The notes below the pieces were generated by a model. That model was given only the letters and a program-made list of their open reading frames with translations, made no database searches and was not told the DNA's origin. A stretch of DNA of 54,725 bases from JANQGH01 sp039177555. GTDB lineage: Bacteria; Pseudomonadota; Alphaproteobacteria; DSM-16000; Inquilinaceae. The first letter of the stretch is position 1. Each line of letters begins with the position of its first letter. Location: positions 1 through 54,725 of the forward strand of contig JBCDFV010000027.1 of assembly GCA_039177555.1 (NCBI GenBank), written 5' to 3'. A program made the translations under genes and the position numbers. Positions 1-9,071 of this stretch are shown here, in pieces.

Positions 1-1
1 C

Positions 2-205
2 TTTACGCAGAAAGCGGCGACCGATGTCAGCTATATATGCTGTGCCAAAAAGCTGCTTGGCATGACCGATCGTATCTATCCGCAGTTCGCGACACATAAT
101 GCGCACACCGTGGCCGCTGTTTTGGAAATGGCTGTGGATTCACAGCTTTATGGGAAACGTTGCGTCGCCATGGCGACCGAAGGTGCCAAACAAGCAGACA
201 TTTGA
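2..205 (+). pseudogene. truncated proline dehydrogenase (PutA) remnant
   Basis: Reading frame open from the left window edge to a TGA at 203-205. It encodes a stretch very like the proline dehydrogenase barrel of bifunctional PutA: TDVSYICCAKKLL followed by IYPQFATHNAHTVAAV, a hallmark of that enzyme. In PutA this is followed by a YEFQ..HGMGE segment and then several hundred more residues. Here similarity stops after about residue 45, and some 22 unrelated residues lead to the stop. The other two frames do not recover the missing homology, so a simple frameshift is not the explanation. I infer a 3'-truncated gene whose end was replaced by other DNA. The 5' part lies outside the window, so how much remains is unknown. 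The local base composition looks less GC-rich than the neighbours. Confidence 0.6.
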
Positions 206-267
206 ATAAGCCTCTTGCCACCCGCTGATTGGTTGCGGGGCAACGAGGTCGCATTTTGAGGACCATG

Positions 268-3129
268 ATGAGCGAGACCGTCGTCGCGGACGTCGACTAT
301 AAATCCACCGTCTTCCTGCCGAAGACGGATTTCCCCATGCGCGCCGGCCTGCCGAAGAAAGAGCCGGAGATCCTTGCCTGGTGGCAGGAAATCGATCTCT
401 ACCGCCGGTTGCGGGTGCAATCGAAGGGCCGTGAGAAGTTCGTTCTTCACGACGGGCCGCCCTACGCCAACGGCAACCTGCACACCGGACATGCCCTGAA
501 CAAGATTTTGAAGGACATCGTTGCCCGCTCTCAGCAGATGATGGGCCGCGATTCCAACTACGTTCCCGGCTGGGACTGCCACGGCCTGCCGATCGAGTGG
601 AGGATCGAGGAGCGCTATCGCGCCGAGGGCCTGGACAAGAACGAGCTACCGATCCTGAAGTTCCGCCAGGAATGTCGCGACTTCGCCGAACACTGGGTCG
701 GCGTCCAGTCGGACGAGTTCCAGCGTCTTGGCGTGGTCGGCGATTGGCAGGATCCGTACCTGACCATGTCAAAAGGCGCCGAGGCCCAGATCGTCAGGGA
801 GATCCATAAATTCGTCGCCAATGGCGGCCTTTACAAGGGGTTGCGGCCTGTTCTTTGGTCCGTGGTTGAGAAGACCGCTCTGGCCGATGCCGAGGTCGAG
901 TACAAGGAGCATACGTCGACCACGGTCCATGTGCGCTTCCCGATCGTCAGCGCGGACCGGCCGTCCCTGGTCGGCGCCAGCGTCGTGGCCTGGACGACCA
1001 CGCCCTGGACCTTGCCGGGCAACCGGGCGCTGGCCATGGGCCATGCGATCCCTTACAGCGTGATCACCGTCGAGGGCGTCGCGGAGGGCAGCCTGGCGCG
1101 CCCCGAGGAACGTCTGGTGGTGGCATCGGAACTGGTGGACGCTTTTGCCCAGGAGGCCGGCATCACGGCCAAGCGGGTGGAGGAGATCGGCTTCGGCGAC
1201 CAGGCGCTGGTGAACGTCATCTGCGCCCACCCGCTGCACGGTCGCGGCTACGACTTTGACGTGCCGGTGTTTTCCGGCGACTTCGTGACCACGGAACAGG
1301 GCACGGGCATCGTGCATATCGCGCCGGGGCACGGCGAGGACGACTTTGACCTGGGCCAGGCCAACGGCATTCAGGTGCCACCGGTGGTCGACGAAGACGG
1401 CAGCTATTACAAGCACGTGCCTTTGTTCGCCGGGAAGGTCATCTACACCGAAGAGGGCAAGCCCGGCGACGCCAACGCCGCGGTCGTCTCTGCGATCGAG
1501 GGCTCGGGCGGCCTGTTGTCGCGTGGCCGGCTGAGGCACAGCTATCCCCATTCCTGGCGGTCGAAGGCGCCGTTGATCTTCCGCGCGACCTCGCAATGGT
1601 TCATCTCGATGGACACGAACGGCCTGCGTGAGACCGCGCTGAAGGCGCTGGGCGAAACTCGGTTCGTGCCGCCGTCCGGCTACAACCGCCTGTCGTCGAT
1701 GATCCAGACCCGGCCGGACTGGTGCATCAGCCGTCAGCGCGCCTGGGGCGTGCCGATCGCCATCTTCGTCAACAAGGAAACCGGCGAGGTCTTGAGGGAC
1801 GAAGCGGTCTTGAAGCGCATTGCCGACACCTTCCAGGAAGAAGGGTCCGACGCCTGGTTCGATCGCGAGCCGCAATACTTCCTGGGCAACGACTACGCGG
1901 CGGAGGACTGGACGCCGGTCTACGACATCGTCGATGTCTGGTTCGAAAGCGGCAGCAGCCACGCCTACGTGCTGGAACAGCGCGACGATCTGAAGTGGCC
2001 GGCCTCGCTCTATCTGGAGGGGTCCGACCAGCATCGCGGCTGGTTCCATTCCTCACTGTTGGAAAGCTGCGGCACGCGCGGCCGGGCGCCTTACGACGCG
2101 GTGCTGACCCACGGCTTCATCCTGGACGAGCAGGGCCGCAAGATGTCGAAGTCGGCCGGTGATTCTCTGACGCCGCAGGCGGTGGTCGACCGGTCGGGCG
2201 CCGACATCCTGCGCCTGTGGGTCGTCGCCATGGATTATTCGGAAGATCTGCGCTTCGGGCCGGAAATCCTGAAGTATCAGTCGGATGCCTACCGCCGTCT
2301 GCGCAACACGTTGCGCTATCTGCTGGGTGCGCTGACGGATTTCGACGAAAGTCGCCGGGTCGACGAAGCCGACATGCCGGAGTTGGAACGCTGGGTCCTG
2401 CATCGCATGGCCGAGATGGACGAACGCGTGCGCACGGCGGTCGACGATTTCGACTTCCACACCCTGTACACAGCACTTTTCAGCTTCTGCAACGAGGAGC
2501 TATCCGCGTTCTATTTCGACGTCCGTAAGGACGCGCTTTATTGCGACCCGAGGGACAGCCTGACGCGCCGCGCGGCGCTGACGGTAATGGATCTGCTGTT
2601 CCGTCGCCTGACCGTTTGGCTGGCGCCGATCCTGTGCTTCACGGCGGAGGAGGCGTGGCTGACCCGGTTCGGCAAGGAGGCCGGCTCGATCCATGAACAG
2701 GTGTTTCCTGAACCGCAGCCGGCGTGGCTGGACCCGGCACTGGCCGCCAAATGGCAGGCGATTCGCAAGGTTCGCCGTGTGGTGACTGGCGCCTTGGAAC
2801 TGGAGCGGGCGGAAAAGCGCATCGGCTCGTCGCTGCAGGCCCATCCCACGGTCTTCGTGACGGAGGCGCTTGCCCGGGAGCTTGACGGCGTCGACATGGC
2901 CGAAATCGCGATCGCGTCGGCGGCTACCGTGACAGTCGGCGAGGGGCCCGACGATGCGTTTCGCTTACCGGAGGTGGCGGGTGTTGCCGTCGTCTCCGGA
3001 CTGGCCAAAGGCGAGAAGTGCGAGCGCTGTTGGCGGGTTCTGCCGGATGTGGGCTGGGTGCCGGTCCATCCAGCGATCTGCCGCCGGTGCGCGGACGCCG
3101 TCGATCGCCTACCAAAGGCTGCAGCATGA
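268..3129 (+). CDS. ileS: isoleucyl-tRNA synthetase
   Basis: Cytoplasmic class I aminoacyl-tRNA synthetase that charges tRNA-Ile. The HIGH-type motif appears as HTGH at about residues 72-75 within PYANGNLHTGHALN, and the KMSKS motif is exact at about 625-629. The C-terminus carries a Cys4 zinc module (CERC ... CRRC), as in bacterial IleRS. Length of about 953 residues is normal for the family. Two ATGs stand in tandem at 265 and 268; I prefer 268 because GAGGA at 258-262 is better spaced from it. The stop overlaps the lspA start (ATGA), so translation is probably coupled. It heads a likely operon with lspA and the BamF-like lipoprotein gene. Confidence 0.97.
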   Translation: MSETVVADVDYKSTVFLPKTDFPMRAGLPKKEPEILAWWQEIDLYRRLRVQSKGREKFVLHDGPPYANGNLHTGHALNKILKDIVARSQQMMGRDSNYVPGWDCHGLPIEWRIEERYRAEGLDKNELPILKFRQECRDFAEHWVGVQSDEFQRLGVVGDWQDPYLTMSKGAEAQIVREIHKFVANGGLYKGLRPVLWSVVEKTALADAEVEYKEHTSTTVHVRFPIVSADRPSLVGASVVAWTTTPWTLPGNRALAMGHAIPYSVITVEGVAEGSLARPEERLVVASELVDAFAQEAGITAKRVEEIGFGDQALVNVICAHPLHGRGYDFDVPVFSGDFVTTEQGTGIVHIAPGHGEDDFDLGQANGIQVPPVVDEDGSYYKHVPLFAGKVIYTEEGKPGDANAAVVSAIEGSGGLLSRGRLRHSYPHSWRSKAPLIFRATSQWFISMDTNGLRETALKALGETRFVPPSGYNRLSSMIQTRPDWCISRQRAWGVPIAIFVNKETGEVLRDEAVLKRIADTFQEEGSDAWFDREPQYFLGNDYAAEDWTPVYDIVDVWFESGSSHAYVLEQRDDLKWPASLYLEGSDQHRGWFHSSLLESCGTRGRAPYDAVLTHGFILDEQGRKMSKSAGDSLTPQAVVDRSGADILRLWVVAMDYSEDLRFGPEILKYQSDAYRRLRNTLRYLLGALTDFDESRRVDEADMPELERWVLHRMAEMDERVRTAVDDFDFHTLYTALFSFCNEELSAFYFDVRKDALYCDPRDSLTRRAALTVMDLLFRRLTVWLAPILCFTAEEAWLTRFGKEAGSIHEQVFPEPQPAWLDPALAAKWQAIRKVRRVVTGALELERAEKRIGSSLQAHPTVFVTEALARELDGVDMAEIAIASAATVTVGEGPDDAFRLPEVAGVAVVSGLAKGEKCERCWRVLPDVGWVPVHPAICRRCADAVDRLPKAAA

Positions 3130-3683
3130 GCCAGGGCGGCCTTCGCACCCTGGGCCTGGTGATCGTCGCGGTCATTCTGATCGCCGATCAACTGGTCAAG
3201 TGGTGGATGCTCAGCGACGTTTTCGGCCTGACCGGGCCGATCGTTGCCGGCATGACCGCGCCGCGGGTCGAGGTGACGTCTTTCTTCAATCTGACGCTGG
3301 TCTGGAACTACGGCATCAGCTTCGGGCTGTTCGGTGGGGAAAACGGCGCCTGGATCTGGTCGACCGTCGCGGTCCTGGTTTCGATCGCGCTTTTGGTCTG
3401 GCTGTGGCGTGCAAACGGCAGACTGCTGGCGGTATCGTTGGGCCTGATCATCGGTGGCGCGCTCGGCAATGTGATCGACCGCCTGCGATTCGGCGCCGTG
3501 GCGGACTTTCTCGACTTCCATCTGGTGGGGTATCATTTCTTCGTGTTTAACGTGGCCGACGCCGCCATCAGCATTGGCGTCGTGCTGATCGTCATTGACA
3601 GTTTCTTTGCCGGCGCGCGTACTGGCCGCGATGCAGGGCAAACCGTTGCGGGGACAAATTCGGTGGAGGGGGAACGTGACTAG
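3126..3683 (+). CDS. lspA: lipoprotein signal peptidase (signal peptidase II)
   Basis: Inner-membrane aspartyl protease that removes signal peptides from prolipoproteins after diacylglyceryl modification. The 185-residue protein has four hydrophobic segments. The catalytic aspartates are in the two expected motifs: D127 in the GNVIDRL..GAVADF region and D145 in FNVADAAISIG. The conserved N-terminal DQLVKW and the NYGISFGLF segment are also present. The start ATG overlaps the ileS TGA (ATGA). The 3' end overlaps the next gene by 8 bases; that gene encodes a lipoprotein, i.e. a likely LspA substrate. ileS-lspA is a common bacterial pairing. Confidence 0.96.
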   Translation: MSQGGLRTLGLVIVAVILIADQLVKWWMLSDVFGLTGPIVAGMTAPRVEVTSFFNLTLVWNYGISFGLFGGENGAWIWSTVAVLVSIALLVWLWRANGRLLAVSLGLIIGGALGNVIDRLRFGAVADFLDFHLVGYHFFVFNVADAAISIGVVLIVIDSFFAGARTGRDAGQTVAGTNSVEGERD

Positions 3684-4281
3684 TCGGCGTTGGCTTGCGA
3701 TCGGGCTGTTGACCACGGTTGCCGGCTTTACCGCTGCATGCAGCAGCGATGGCTTCAATGAGACCTTTGGCTTTGGGCGGAACGCACCGGACGAATTCGC
3801 GGTGGTGCCCCGTGCGCCGCTGACGGTGCCGCCGGGCGTCAGCCTGCCCGCGCCGACGGCCGGCGTTTCGGAGTTCGGGATCGGCACGGCGGCGGAACGT
3901 GGCGAGGCCGTGATTTTCGGCGCGCAATCCGACGGCGTCGAGGTCGTGGAGGAGGTCACGTTCCAGGAAGAGGTGGTCAGCATCTCGCCCGGCGAATCGG
4001 CTCTCTTGTCCCAGGCGGGTGCCGGCAACATCCAACCGGGCATCCGGGTCGTGGTGGAGGAGGAGTCGCGAGACCTGGTCGTCGCCGACGACCGGTTCAT
4101 CGACAGCATCATCTTCTGGCAGCCCCAGCCCGAGCCGGGGACGGTGATCGACCCGGAGGCGGAGGCGCGCCGCTTGGCCGCGAACCAGGCCCTCGGCCAG
4201 CCCTTGAACCAGGGCGAAGTGCCGGTTATTCAGCGCCGCCGCCAGGCACCGCTTGAAGGGGTCTTCGACGGCCTGTTCTAG
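3676..4281 (+). CDS. DUF3035 / BamF-like outer-membrane lipoprotein
   Basis: A 201-residue predicted lipoprotein. From the GTG at 3676 the protein starts with basic residues, then a hydrophobic stretch and a lipobox ending in Cys22 (FTAAC), followed by a low-complexity, proline- and acid-rich periplasmic domain. The family is DUF3035; its Caulobacter member is BamF, an accessory lipoprotein of the beta-barrel assembly machine. The GTG start is supported by a strong GGAGGGGGA just upstream and gives a compact signal peptide. A longer start at 3595 would put 27 extra residues before it. It overlaps lspA by 8 bases. The BAM role is inferred from the family. Confidence 0.75.
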   Translation: MTSRRWLAIGLLTTVAGFTAACSSDGFNETFGFGRNAPDEFAVVPRAPLTVPPGVSLPAPTAGVSEFGIGTAAERGEAVIFGAQSDGVEVVEEVTFQEEVVSISPGESALLSQAGAGNIQPGIRVVVEEESRDLVVADDRFIDSIIFWQPQPEPGTVIDPEAEARRLAANQALGQPLNQGEVPVIQRRRQAPLEGVFDGLF

Positions 4282-4456
4282 CCACTGAGAAGCAGGTCAC
4301 GACGCAAGTCACAAAGATTTGGCCTGGATTTTGGGGCGTTCTCTGCCGTTCGCTCTGCCAATTCGCTTCGCATCACCTAAATAGTCGGGTGGCGGTGGTC
4401 GCGTTTCCCGCGGCTTCCGGCATGTTGGCGAGTGATTTGACGAAAGCGAATTTGGC

Positions 4457-5815
4457 ATGACCCGTATTGGTTGGGCTTTGGCCGGCGCCATCGCCGTGAG
4501 CCCGATGATCCCCCTCAGCGCCTCGGCGACGGTCGATCAACTGTTCGAACTTGACGGCTTCACGCTCGATAATGGCCTGGAAGTCGTCGTAATCGAAAAC
4601 CACACTGCGCCGATCGTGACCCATATGGTCTGGTATCGCGTCGGCGCGGCCGATGAACCTCCGGGTCAATCGGGTATCGCGCATTTCCTGGAACATATGA
4701 TGTTCAAGGGTACGACAACCGATCCGGATCGGGATTTCAGCGCGGAGATCTCACGCCAGGGTGGCAACGACAACGCCTTCACCTCGTGGGACTACACTGG
4801 TTACTTCCAGACCGTCGCGGTCGACCGCTTGCCGATGGTCCTGGCGCTGGAGGCCGATCGCATGGTCAACCTGTCACTGGACCCGGAAGAGGTCCTGACC
4901 GAGCGCGACGTCATCATCGAGGAGCGGCGCCAGCGCATCGACAGCAACCCAGGCGCCCGCCTGGGTGAGCAGATGGCTGCGGCGCGCTATCGCAATCATC
5001 CCTACGGCATCCCCATCATCGGTTGGGAACACGAGATGGCCGGGCTGTCGATCGACGACCTTGCCGACTTCTACGAGACCTGGTACGCGCCCAACAATGC
5101 GGTTGTCGTCATCTCAGGCGATGTCACGGCCGAGGAGATCAGGCCGCTGATCGAGGAGACCTATGGCGCCGTCGAGGCGCGGCCGGTGCCCGAGCGTATG
5201 CGCCCGGCGGAGCCGCCGGTTGACGCGGTGGCTACGGTGACCCTTACCGATCCGACAGTGACGCAGCCGCAATGGCGCCGGATTTACCGTGCCCCATCCT
5301 TCGCCAGTGCCGACGGCAACGAGGCCTATGCCCTGCAGGTCATGTCGCAGGTTCTGGGCGGCAGCACGACCAGTGAGCTTTACCAGGCATTGGTGCTTGA
5401 TCAGCAGCTGGCGACATCGGCCGGTGCCTTCTACAGCGGCGACAACCGCGACTACGGCCAGTTCTTCGTCTATGCCACGCCTCGGCCGGAGACGGATATG
5501 GCGGCGCTGGAAACCGCGATAGACGACGTGATTGCCGCTTTCCTGGCAAACGACATTGATGAAGACGAGGTCGCCGCCGCCCAGCAGCGTCTGACCACTG
5601 CGGCCGTCTATGCACGGGACGGTTTCTTCGAACCGGCCCGGATCGTCGGTGCCGCGGTTGCCAACGGCGAAAGCCTGGAGGCGATCGAGGCCTGGCCGCG
5701 GCGGATCGCCGAGGTTACGGCCGACGACGCGATCGCGGCGGCGCGTGCCATCCTGACGCCTGAAAACGGCCTGACAGGCTACCTTCTGCCCGAGCCTGCA
5801 ACGGAGACGAACTGA
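4457..5815 (+). CDS. M16 family zinc metalloprotease, periplasmic, active-type
   Basis: A 452-residue pitrilysin/mitochondrial-processing-peptidase-like protease. The first 24 or so residues look like a signal peptide (hydrophobic, ending SASA), so it probably acts in the periplasm. The inverted zinc motif HxxEH is present as HFLEH at residues 76-80, followed by MMFKGT. The third zinc ligand, a glutamate about 76 residues later, is found at 155-156 (VIIEE). The second half is the usual inactive M16 C-terminal domain. It lies 175 bases after the BamF-like gene and ends in TGATG overlapping the next M16 gene. This pattern of an active and an inactive M16 gene side by side is common in alphaproteobacteria; the two probably form a heterodimer. 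The natural substrate is unknown. Confidence 0.92.
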   Translation: MTRIGWALAGAIAVSPMIPLSASATVDQLFELDGFTLDNGLEVVVIENHTAPIVTHMVWYRVGAADEPPGQSGIAHFLEHMMFKGTTTDPDRDFSAEISRQGGNDNAFTSWDYTGYFQTVAVDRLPMVLALEADRMVNLSLDPEEVLTERDVIIEERRQRIDSNPGARLGEQMAAARYRNHPYGIPIIGWEHEMAGLSIDDLADFYETWYAPNNAVVVISGDVTAEEIRPLIEETYGAVEARPVPERMRPAEPPVDAVATVTLTDPTVTQPQWRRIYRAPSFASADGNEAYALQVMSQVLGGSTTSELYQALVLDQQLATSAGAFYSGDNRDYGQFFVYATPRPETDMAALETAIDDVIAAFLANDIDEDEVAAAQQRLTTAAVYARDGFFEPARIVGAAVANGESLEAIEAWPRRIAEVTADDAIAAARAILTPENGLTGYLLPEPATETN

Positions 5816-7209
5816 TGCGCGCCGCATTCATCTGGCTGCGGTTGCCCGTGACCGCTGTTGTTTCCATTTTTCTCCTGGCCGCGTTCAGCCTGCCGGCCCG
5901 TGCGGTCGAGATCCAGCGTGTCGTCAGCCCCATGGGCATTGAGGCCTGGCTGGTCGAGGCCAGCGAAATCCCGGTCATCTCCATGGCCTTTGCCTTTCGC
6001 GGCGGCACGACGCAGGATGATCCCGGCCTTGAGGGAACGGCCTACCTGACCTCGTACCTGCTGGATGAAGGGGCCGGGGAGCGTGATTCGCAGGCCTTTC
6101 AGGGGCTGTTGAACGATGCCGCGATCGAGCTGCGCTTCCGCACCGGCTACGACACGTTCACGGGTTCGCTGAGAACCACGGTCGACAATGCCGACCTGGC
6201 CTTCGAACTGTTGGGCGATGCCTTGAACGAGCCCCGCTTCGACGAAGACGCCATCGATCGGATGCGCGCGGCGCTGACCTCGGAGATCCAACGGCGCGTT
6301 TCACGAACGGGCTGGCTGAGCACGCGCGCCTATTTCGACCTGGCGTTTGGCGACCATCCTTACGGCCGCTCGTCGCGCGGCACGCCCGCGACCTTGATGG
6401 ACGTAGACGCGGCGGCCCTGCGAGGCTTTGTCGAGCGGACGTTCGCGCGCGACAATCTGGTTGTCGCGGTCGCCGGGGATATCGATGCCGACCGGCTGGC
6501 GGCGGTGCTCGACAGCGTTTTCGGGTCGTTGCCGGCCGAGGCACAGCTTCGTTCCGTGCCCGAATTGCCGCTTGCTGGCGCTGGCCAGACGATCGTTGTC
6601 TCCCGCGATGGGCCGCAAAGCACCTTGTTCATGGCCCAGCCTGGGCTTGAGCGATCGGACCCGGATATCTATGCCGCCTCGGTGATGAACTACATCCTCG
6701 GCGCCGGCAGTTTCGGTTCGCGCCTGACCGACGAGGTGCGGGTCAATCGCGGCCTGACCTACGGCATTTCGACCAGCATGAACCATCTGCAACAGGTCGA
6801 TTTCTACAGCGTCGATTCTGACCTCTCGAACGACAATGTCCCGGAGGCGATCGGGGTCATCCGCGACGAGTGGCGATCGATGGCCGAAGACGGGCCGACA
6901 CAACAAGAGGTTGACGACGCGATCACCTATTTGACCGGGTCGTTCCCGCTACAGTTTTCGTCTACGGAGAACGTTGCCGGCATCCTACGCGCCATGCAGT
7001 TGCACGATCTCGGCATCGACTATCTGGATCTATATCAAGACCGGATCGCCGCCGTCACGCGAGAGGATGTGGCCCGCGTCGCGGCCGAACTGCTCGACGA
7101 GCCGGCGCTGACCACGGTCGTCGTGGGCTCGCCCGACATCGAGGCACTGGCACCGGACACGATCATCCCCTATGACACACTCGTCAATCGCGAGTTGTCC
7201 GTTAACTGA
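5815..7209 (+). CDS. M16 family protein, zinc-site-less partner subunit
   Basis: A 464-residue M16 homologue with an N-terminal signal peptide (cleavage likely after LPARA, about residue 30). Where the active partner has HFLEH, this protein has YLTSY at 77-81, so both histidines and the glutamate are lost and no zinc site can form. The C-terminal part keeps the FGSRLTDEVR..RGLTYGIS segment that shapes the substrate-binding half in M16 proteins. It starts inside the stop of the upstream active M16 gene (TGATG). By analogy with the two-subunit mitochondrial processing peptidase, it is probably the non-catalytic subunit of a periplasmic heterodimer; the pairing is inferred. Confidence 0.88.
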   Translation: MRAAFIWLRLPVTAVVSIFLLAAFSLPARAVEIQRVVSPMGIEAWLVEASEIPVISMAFAFRGGTTQDDPGLEGTAYLTSYLLDEGAGERDSQAFQGLLNDAAIELRFRTGYDTFTGSLRTTVDNADLAFELLGDALNEPRFDEDAIDRMRAALTSEIQRRVSRTGWLSTRAYFDLAFGDHPYGRSSRGTPATLMDVDAAALRGFVERTFARDNLVVAVAGDIDADRLAAVLDSVFGSLPAEAQLRSVPELPLAGAGQTIVVSRDGPQSTLFMAQPGLERSDPDIYAASVMNYILGAGSFGSRLTDEVRVNRGLTYGISTSMNHLQQVDFYSVDSDLSNDNVPEAIGVIRDEWRSMAEDGPTQQEVDDAITYLTGSFPLQFSSTENVAGILRAMQLHDLGIDYLDLYQDRIAAVTREDVARVAAELLDEPALTTVVVGSPDIEALAPDTIIPYDTLVNRELSVN

Positions 7210-7252
7210 CGCGACCAACGAACGCGGCGTTCGTTCCGTATTGGGGGAGATC

Positions 7253-8893
7253 ATGGCCAATGTGACCGCGCTGCCGGCATGGCAGGCGCTTGAACAGCAC
7301 CAGCGCGCCATCGAGCCGCTGCATATGCGTGACCTGTTCGGGGCGGATCCGGATCGGTTCGACCGGTTCTCGCTGCGTCTGGGCGACCTGCTGTTTGACT
7401 ATTCGAAGAACCGGATCACGGCGGAAACGGTCGAGCTGCTGCTTGCCCTGGCCGAGGCGGTGGACGTGCCGCGCTGGCGCGACGCCATGTTCCGGGGCGA
7501 GCGCATCAACACGACTGAAAACCGGCCGGTGCTGCACACTGCCTTGCGCAACCGATCCGACAAGCCGGTTCTGGTGGACGGCGTCGACGTGATGCCGGAT
7601 GTGCGCCGCGTGCTCGGCCAGATGCGGGACTTCTGCCATGCCGTTCGTTCCGGCGACTGGACCGGCCATACCGGCAAGCCGATCACCGACATCGTCAATA
7701 TCGGCATCGGCGGGTCCGATCTGGGGCCGGCTATGGCGACGCGGGCGCTGACGCCTTACATCCACGAGCGGCTGTCGATGCATTTCGTCTCAAACGTCGA
7801 CGGCACCGATATCGCCGAGGTCCTGAAGCGGGCCAAGCCTGAGACGACCCTGTTCATCGTCGCTTCGAAGACGTTCACGACCCAGGAGACCCTGACCAAC
7901 GCGCATACCGCGCGGCAATGGTTCCTCGACAGCGGCGCCAGCGAACCGGACATCGCCAAGCATTTCGTCGCCCTGTCGACGAACACGGAGGGGGTCACCG
8001 CGTTCGGCATCGATCCCGCCAACATGTTCGTCTTCTGGGAATGGGTCGGCGGCCGCTATTCGCTCTGGTCGGCCATTGGCCTCTCGATCGCGCTTGCCAT
8101 CGGCTTTGACCGGTTCGAGGAGATGCTGGAGGGCGGCTATGCCATGGACCAGCATTTTCAGACCGCGCCGTTGGCTGAAAACATGCCGGCGATCATGGGC
8201 CTGATCGGCGTCTGGTACGACAATTTCTTCGGCGCCTCGACCCAGGCCGTGCTGCCCTACGACCAGTATCTGGCCCGCCTGCCGGCCTATCTGCAGCAGG
8301 CGGAGATGGAGAGCAACGGCAAGACCGCGGGGCGCGACGGCAAGCCCGTCGACCACACGACCGGACCGATCATCTTCGGCGAGCCCGGCACCAACGGCCA
8401 GCACGCCTTCTATCAGCTCATCCATCAGGGCACGCACCTGATCCCGTGCGACTTCATTGCCCCGGCGCAAACCCACAACCCGGTCGGCGAGCACCACAAG
8501 ATCCTGCTGTCGAACTTCTTCGCCCAGACCGAGGCGTTGATGCATGGCAAGGACGCGGACACCGTGCGCGCCGAACTGGTCGACCAAGGCCTGGACGAGG
8601 CCGCGATCGAAAAGCTGTTGCCGCACAAGCTGTTCTCCGGCAACCGCCCGACGAACTCGATCATGGTGCGCCAGATCGATCCGTATAGCCTCGGCATGCT
8701 GATCGCGCTCTACGAGCACAAGATCTTCGTCCAAGGCATCGTCTGGAACATCAACAGCTTCGACCAGTGGGGCGTCGAACTGGGCAAGCAGCTTGCCAAG
8801 ACGATCTTGCCGGAACTGGACGGCGACGCCCCGGTGAAGACGCACGACTCCTCCACCAACGGTCTCGCAAACCACTACAAGAGCCTGCGCTAA
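7253..8893 (+). CDS. pgi: glucose-6-phosphate isomerase
   Basis: Cytoplasmic enzyme interconverting glucose 6-phosphate and fructose 6-phosphate. The 546-residue length matches the E. coli-type enzyme. Signatures seen: the phosphate-binding IGIGGSDLGP, the GRYSLWSAIGL block, GEPGTNGQHAFYQLIHQG with the catalytic His, and QWGVELGKQLA with the catalytic Lys near the C-terminus. The ATG at 7253 is preceded by GGGGGAGA at 7244-7251 and gives a normal N-terminus. It follows the M16 gene by 43 bases and may be partly cotranscribed with it. A good terminator follows. Confidence 0.97.
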   Translation: MANVTALPAWQALEQHQRAIEPLHMRDLFGADPDRFDRFSLRLGDLLFDYSKNRITAETVELLLALAEAVDVPRWRDAMFRGERINTTENRPVLHTALRNRSDKPVLVDGVDVMPDVRRVLGQMRDFCHAVRSGDWTGHTGKPITDIVNIGIGGSDLGPAMATRALTPYIHERLSMHFVSNVDGTDIAEVLKRAKPETTLFIVASKTFTTQETLTNAHTARQWFLDSGASEPDIAKHFVALSTNTEGVTAFGIDPANMFVFWEWVGGRYSLWSAIGLSIALAIGFDRFEEMLEGGYAMDQHFQTAPLAENMPAIMGLIGVWYDNFFGASTQAVLPYDQYLARLPAYLQQAEMESNGKTAGRDGKPVDHTTGPIIFGEPGTNGQHAFYQLIHQGTHLIPCDFIAPAQTHNPVGEHHKILLSNFFAQTEALMHGKDADTVRAELVDQGLDEAAIEKLLPHKLFSGNRPTNSIMVRQIDPYSLGMLIALYEHKIFVQGIVWNINSFDQWGVELGKQLAKTILPELDGDAPVKTHDSSTNGLANHYKSLR

Positions 8894-8959
8894 GGTTCGG
8901 CGCGCTCTTAGTTCCCGGCGGCGTGACGCTCCGGGGCCTTCAAACATCAAACGAGTTAT

Positions 8960-8992
8960 GGGCCGATCCTTCCGAGGGTCGGCCCCATCTTT
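8960..8992 (+). terminator. rho-independent terminator after pgi
   Basis: Ten-pair stem (8960-8969 with 8976-8985, one G-U pair), loop TTCCGA, then CATCTTT. It lies 66 bases after the pgi stop. The stem is strong and the T run short, so termination is likely but may be incomplete. Confidence 0.65.
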
Positions 8993-9019
8993 GCGCGTGG
9001 CCTGCCTCTCGACGGAGTC

Positions 9020-9032
9020 GCCTCGACGAGGC
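9020..9032. promoter_or_regulatory. short palindrome upstream of the flavin disulfide reductase
   Basis: GCCTCGACGAGGC is a 13-base odd palindrome about 40 bases before the start of the next gene, just upstream of a weak -10-like TAAGAT. It could be an operator. There is no supporting regulator gene nearby, so this is only a pattern match. Confidence 0.2.
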
Positions 9033-9071
9033 ACGATGATAAGATCTTCAAGGTGAGCCGGAGGCCCAACC

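Noticed and set aside
215..243. Hairpin (TTGCC..GGCAA with inner CCGC/GCGG) after the PutA remnant as a terminator
   Set aside because: Stem contains a bulge and is not followed by a T run.
769..2049. Long open frame on the minus strand opposite ileS
   Set aside because: Overlaps a clear ileS across its whole length, has no recognisable motifs; typical shadow frame in GC-rich DNA.
2538..4112. 524-codon minus-strand frame across ileS, lspA and the BamF-like gene
   Set aside because: Runs against three well-supported genes, low-complexity Thr/Arg/Ser content, no domain signature.
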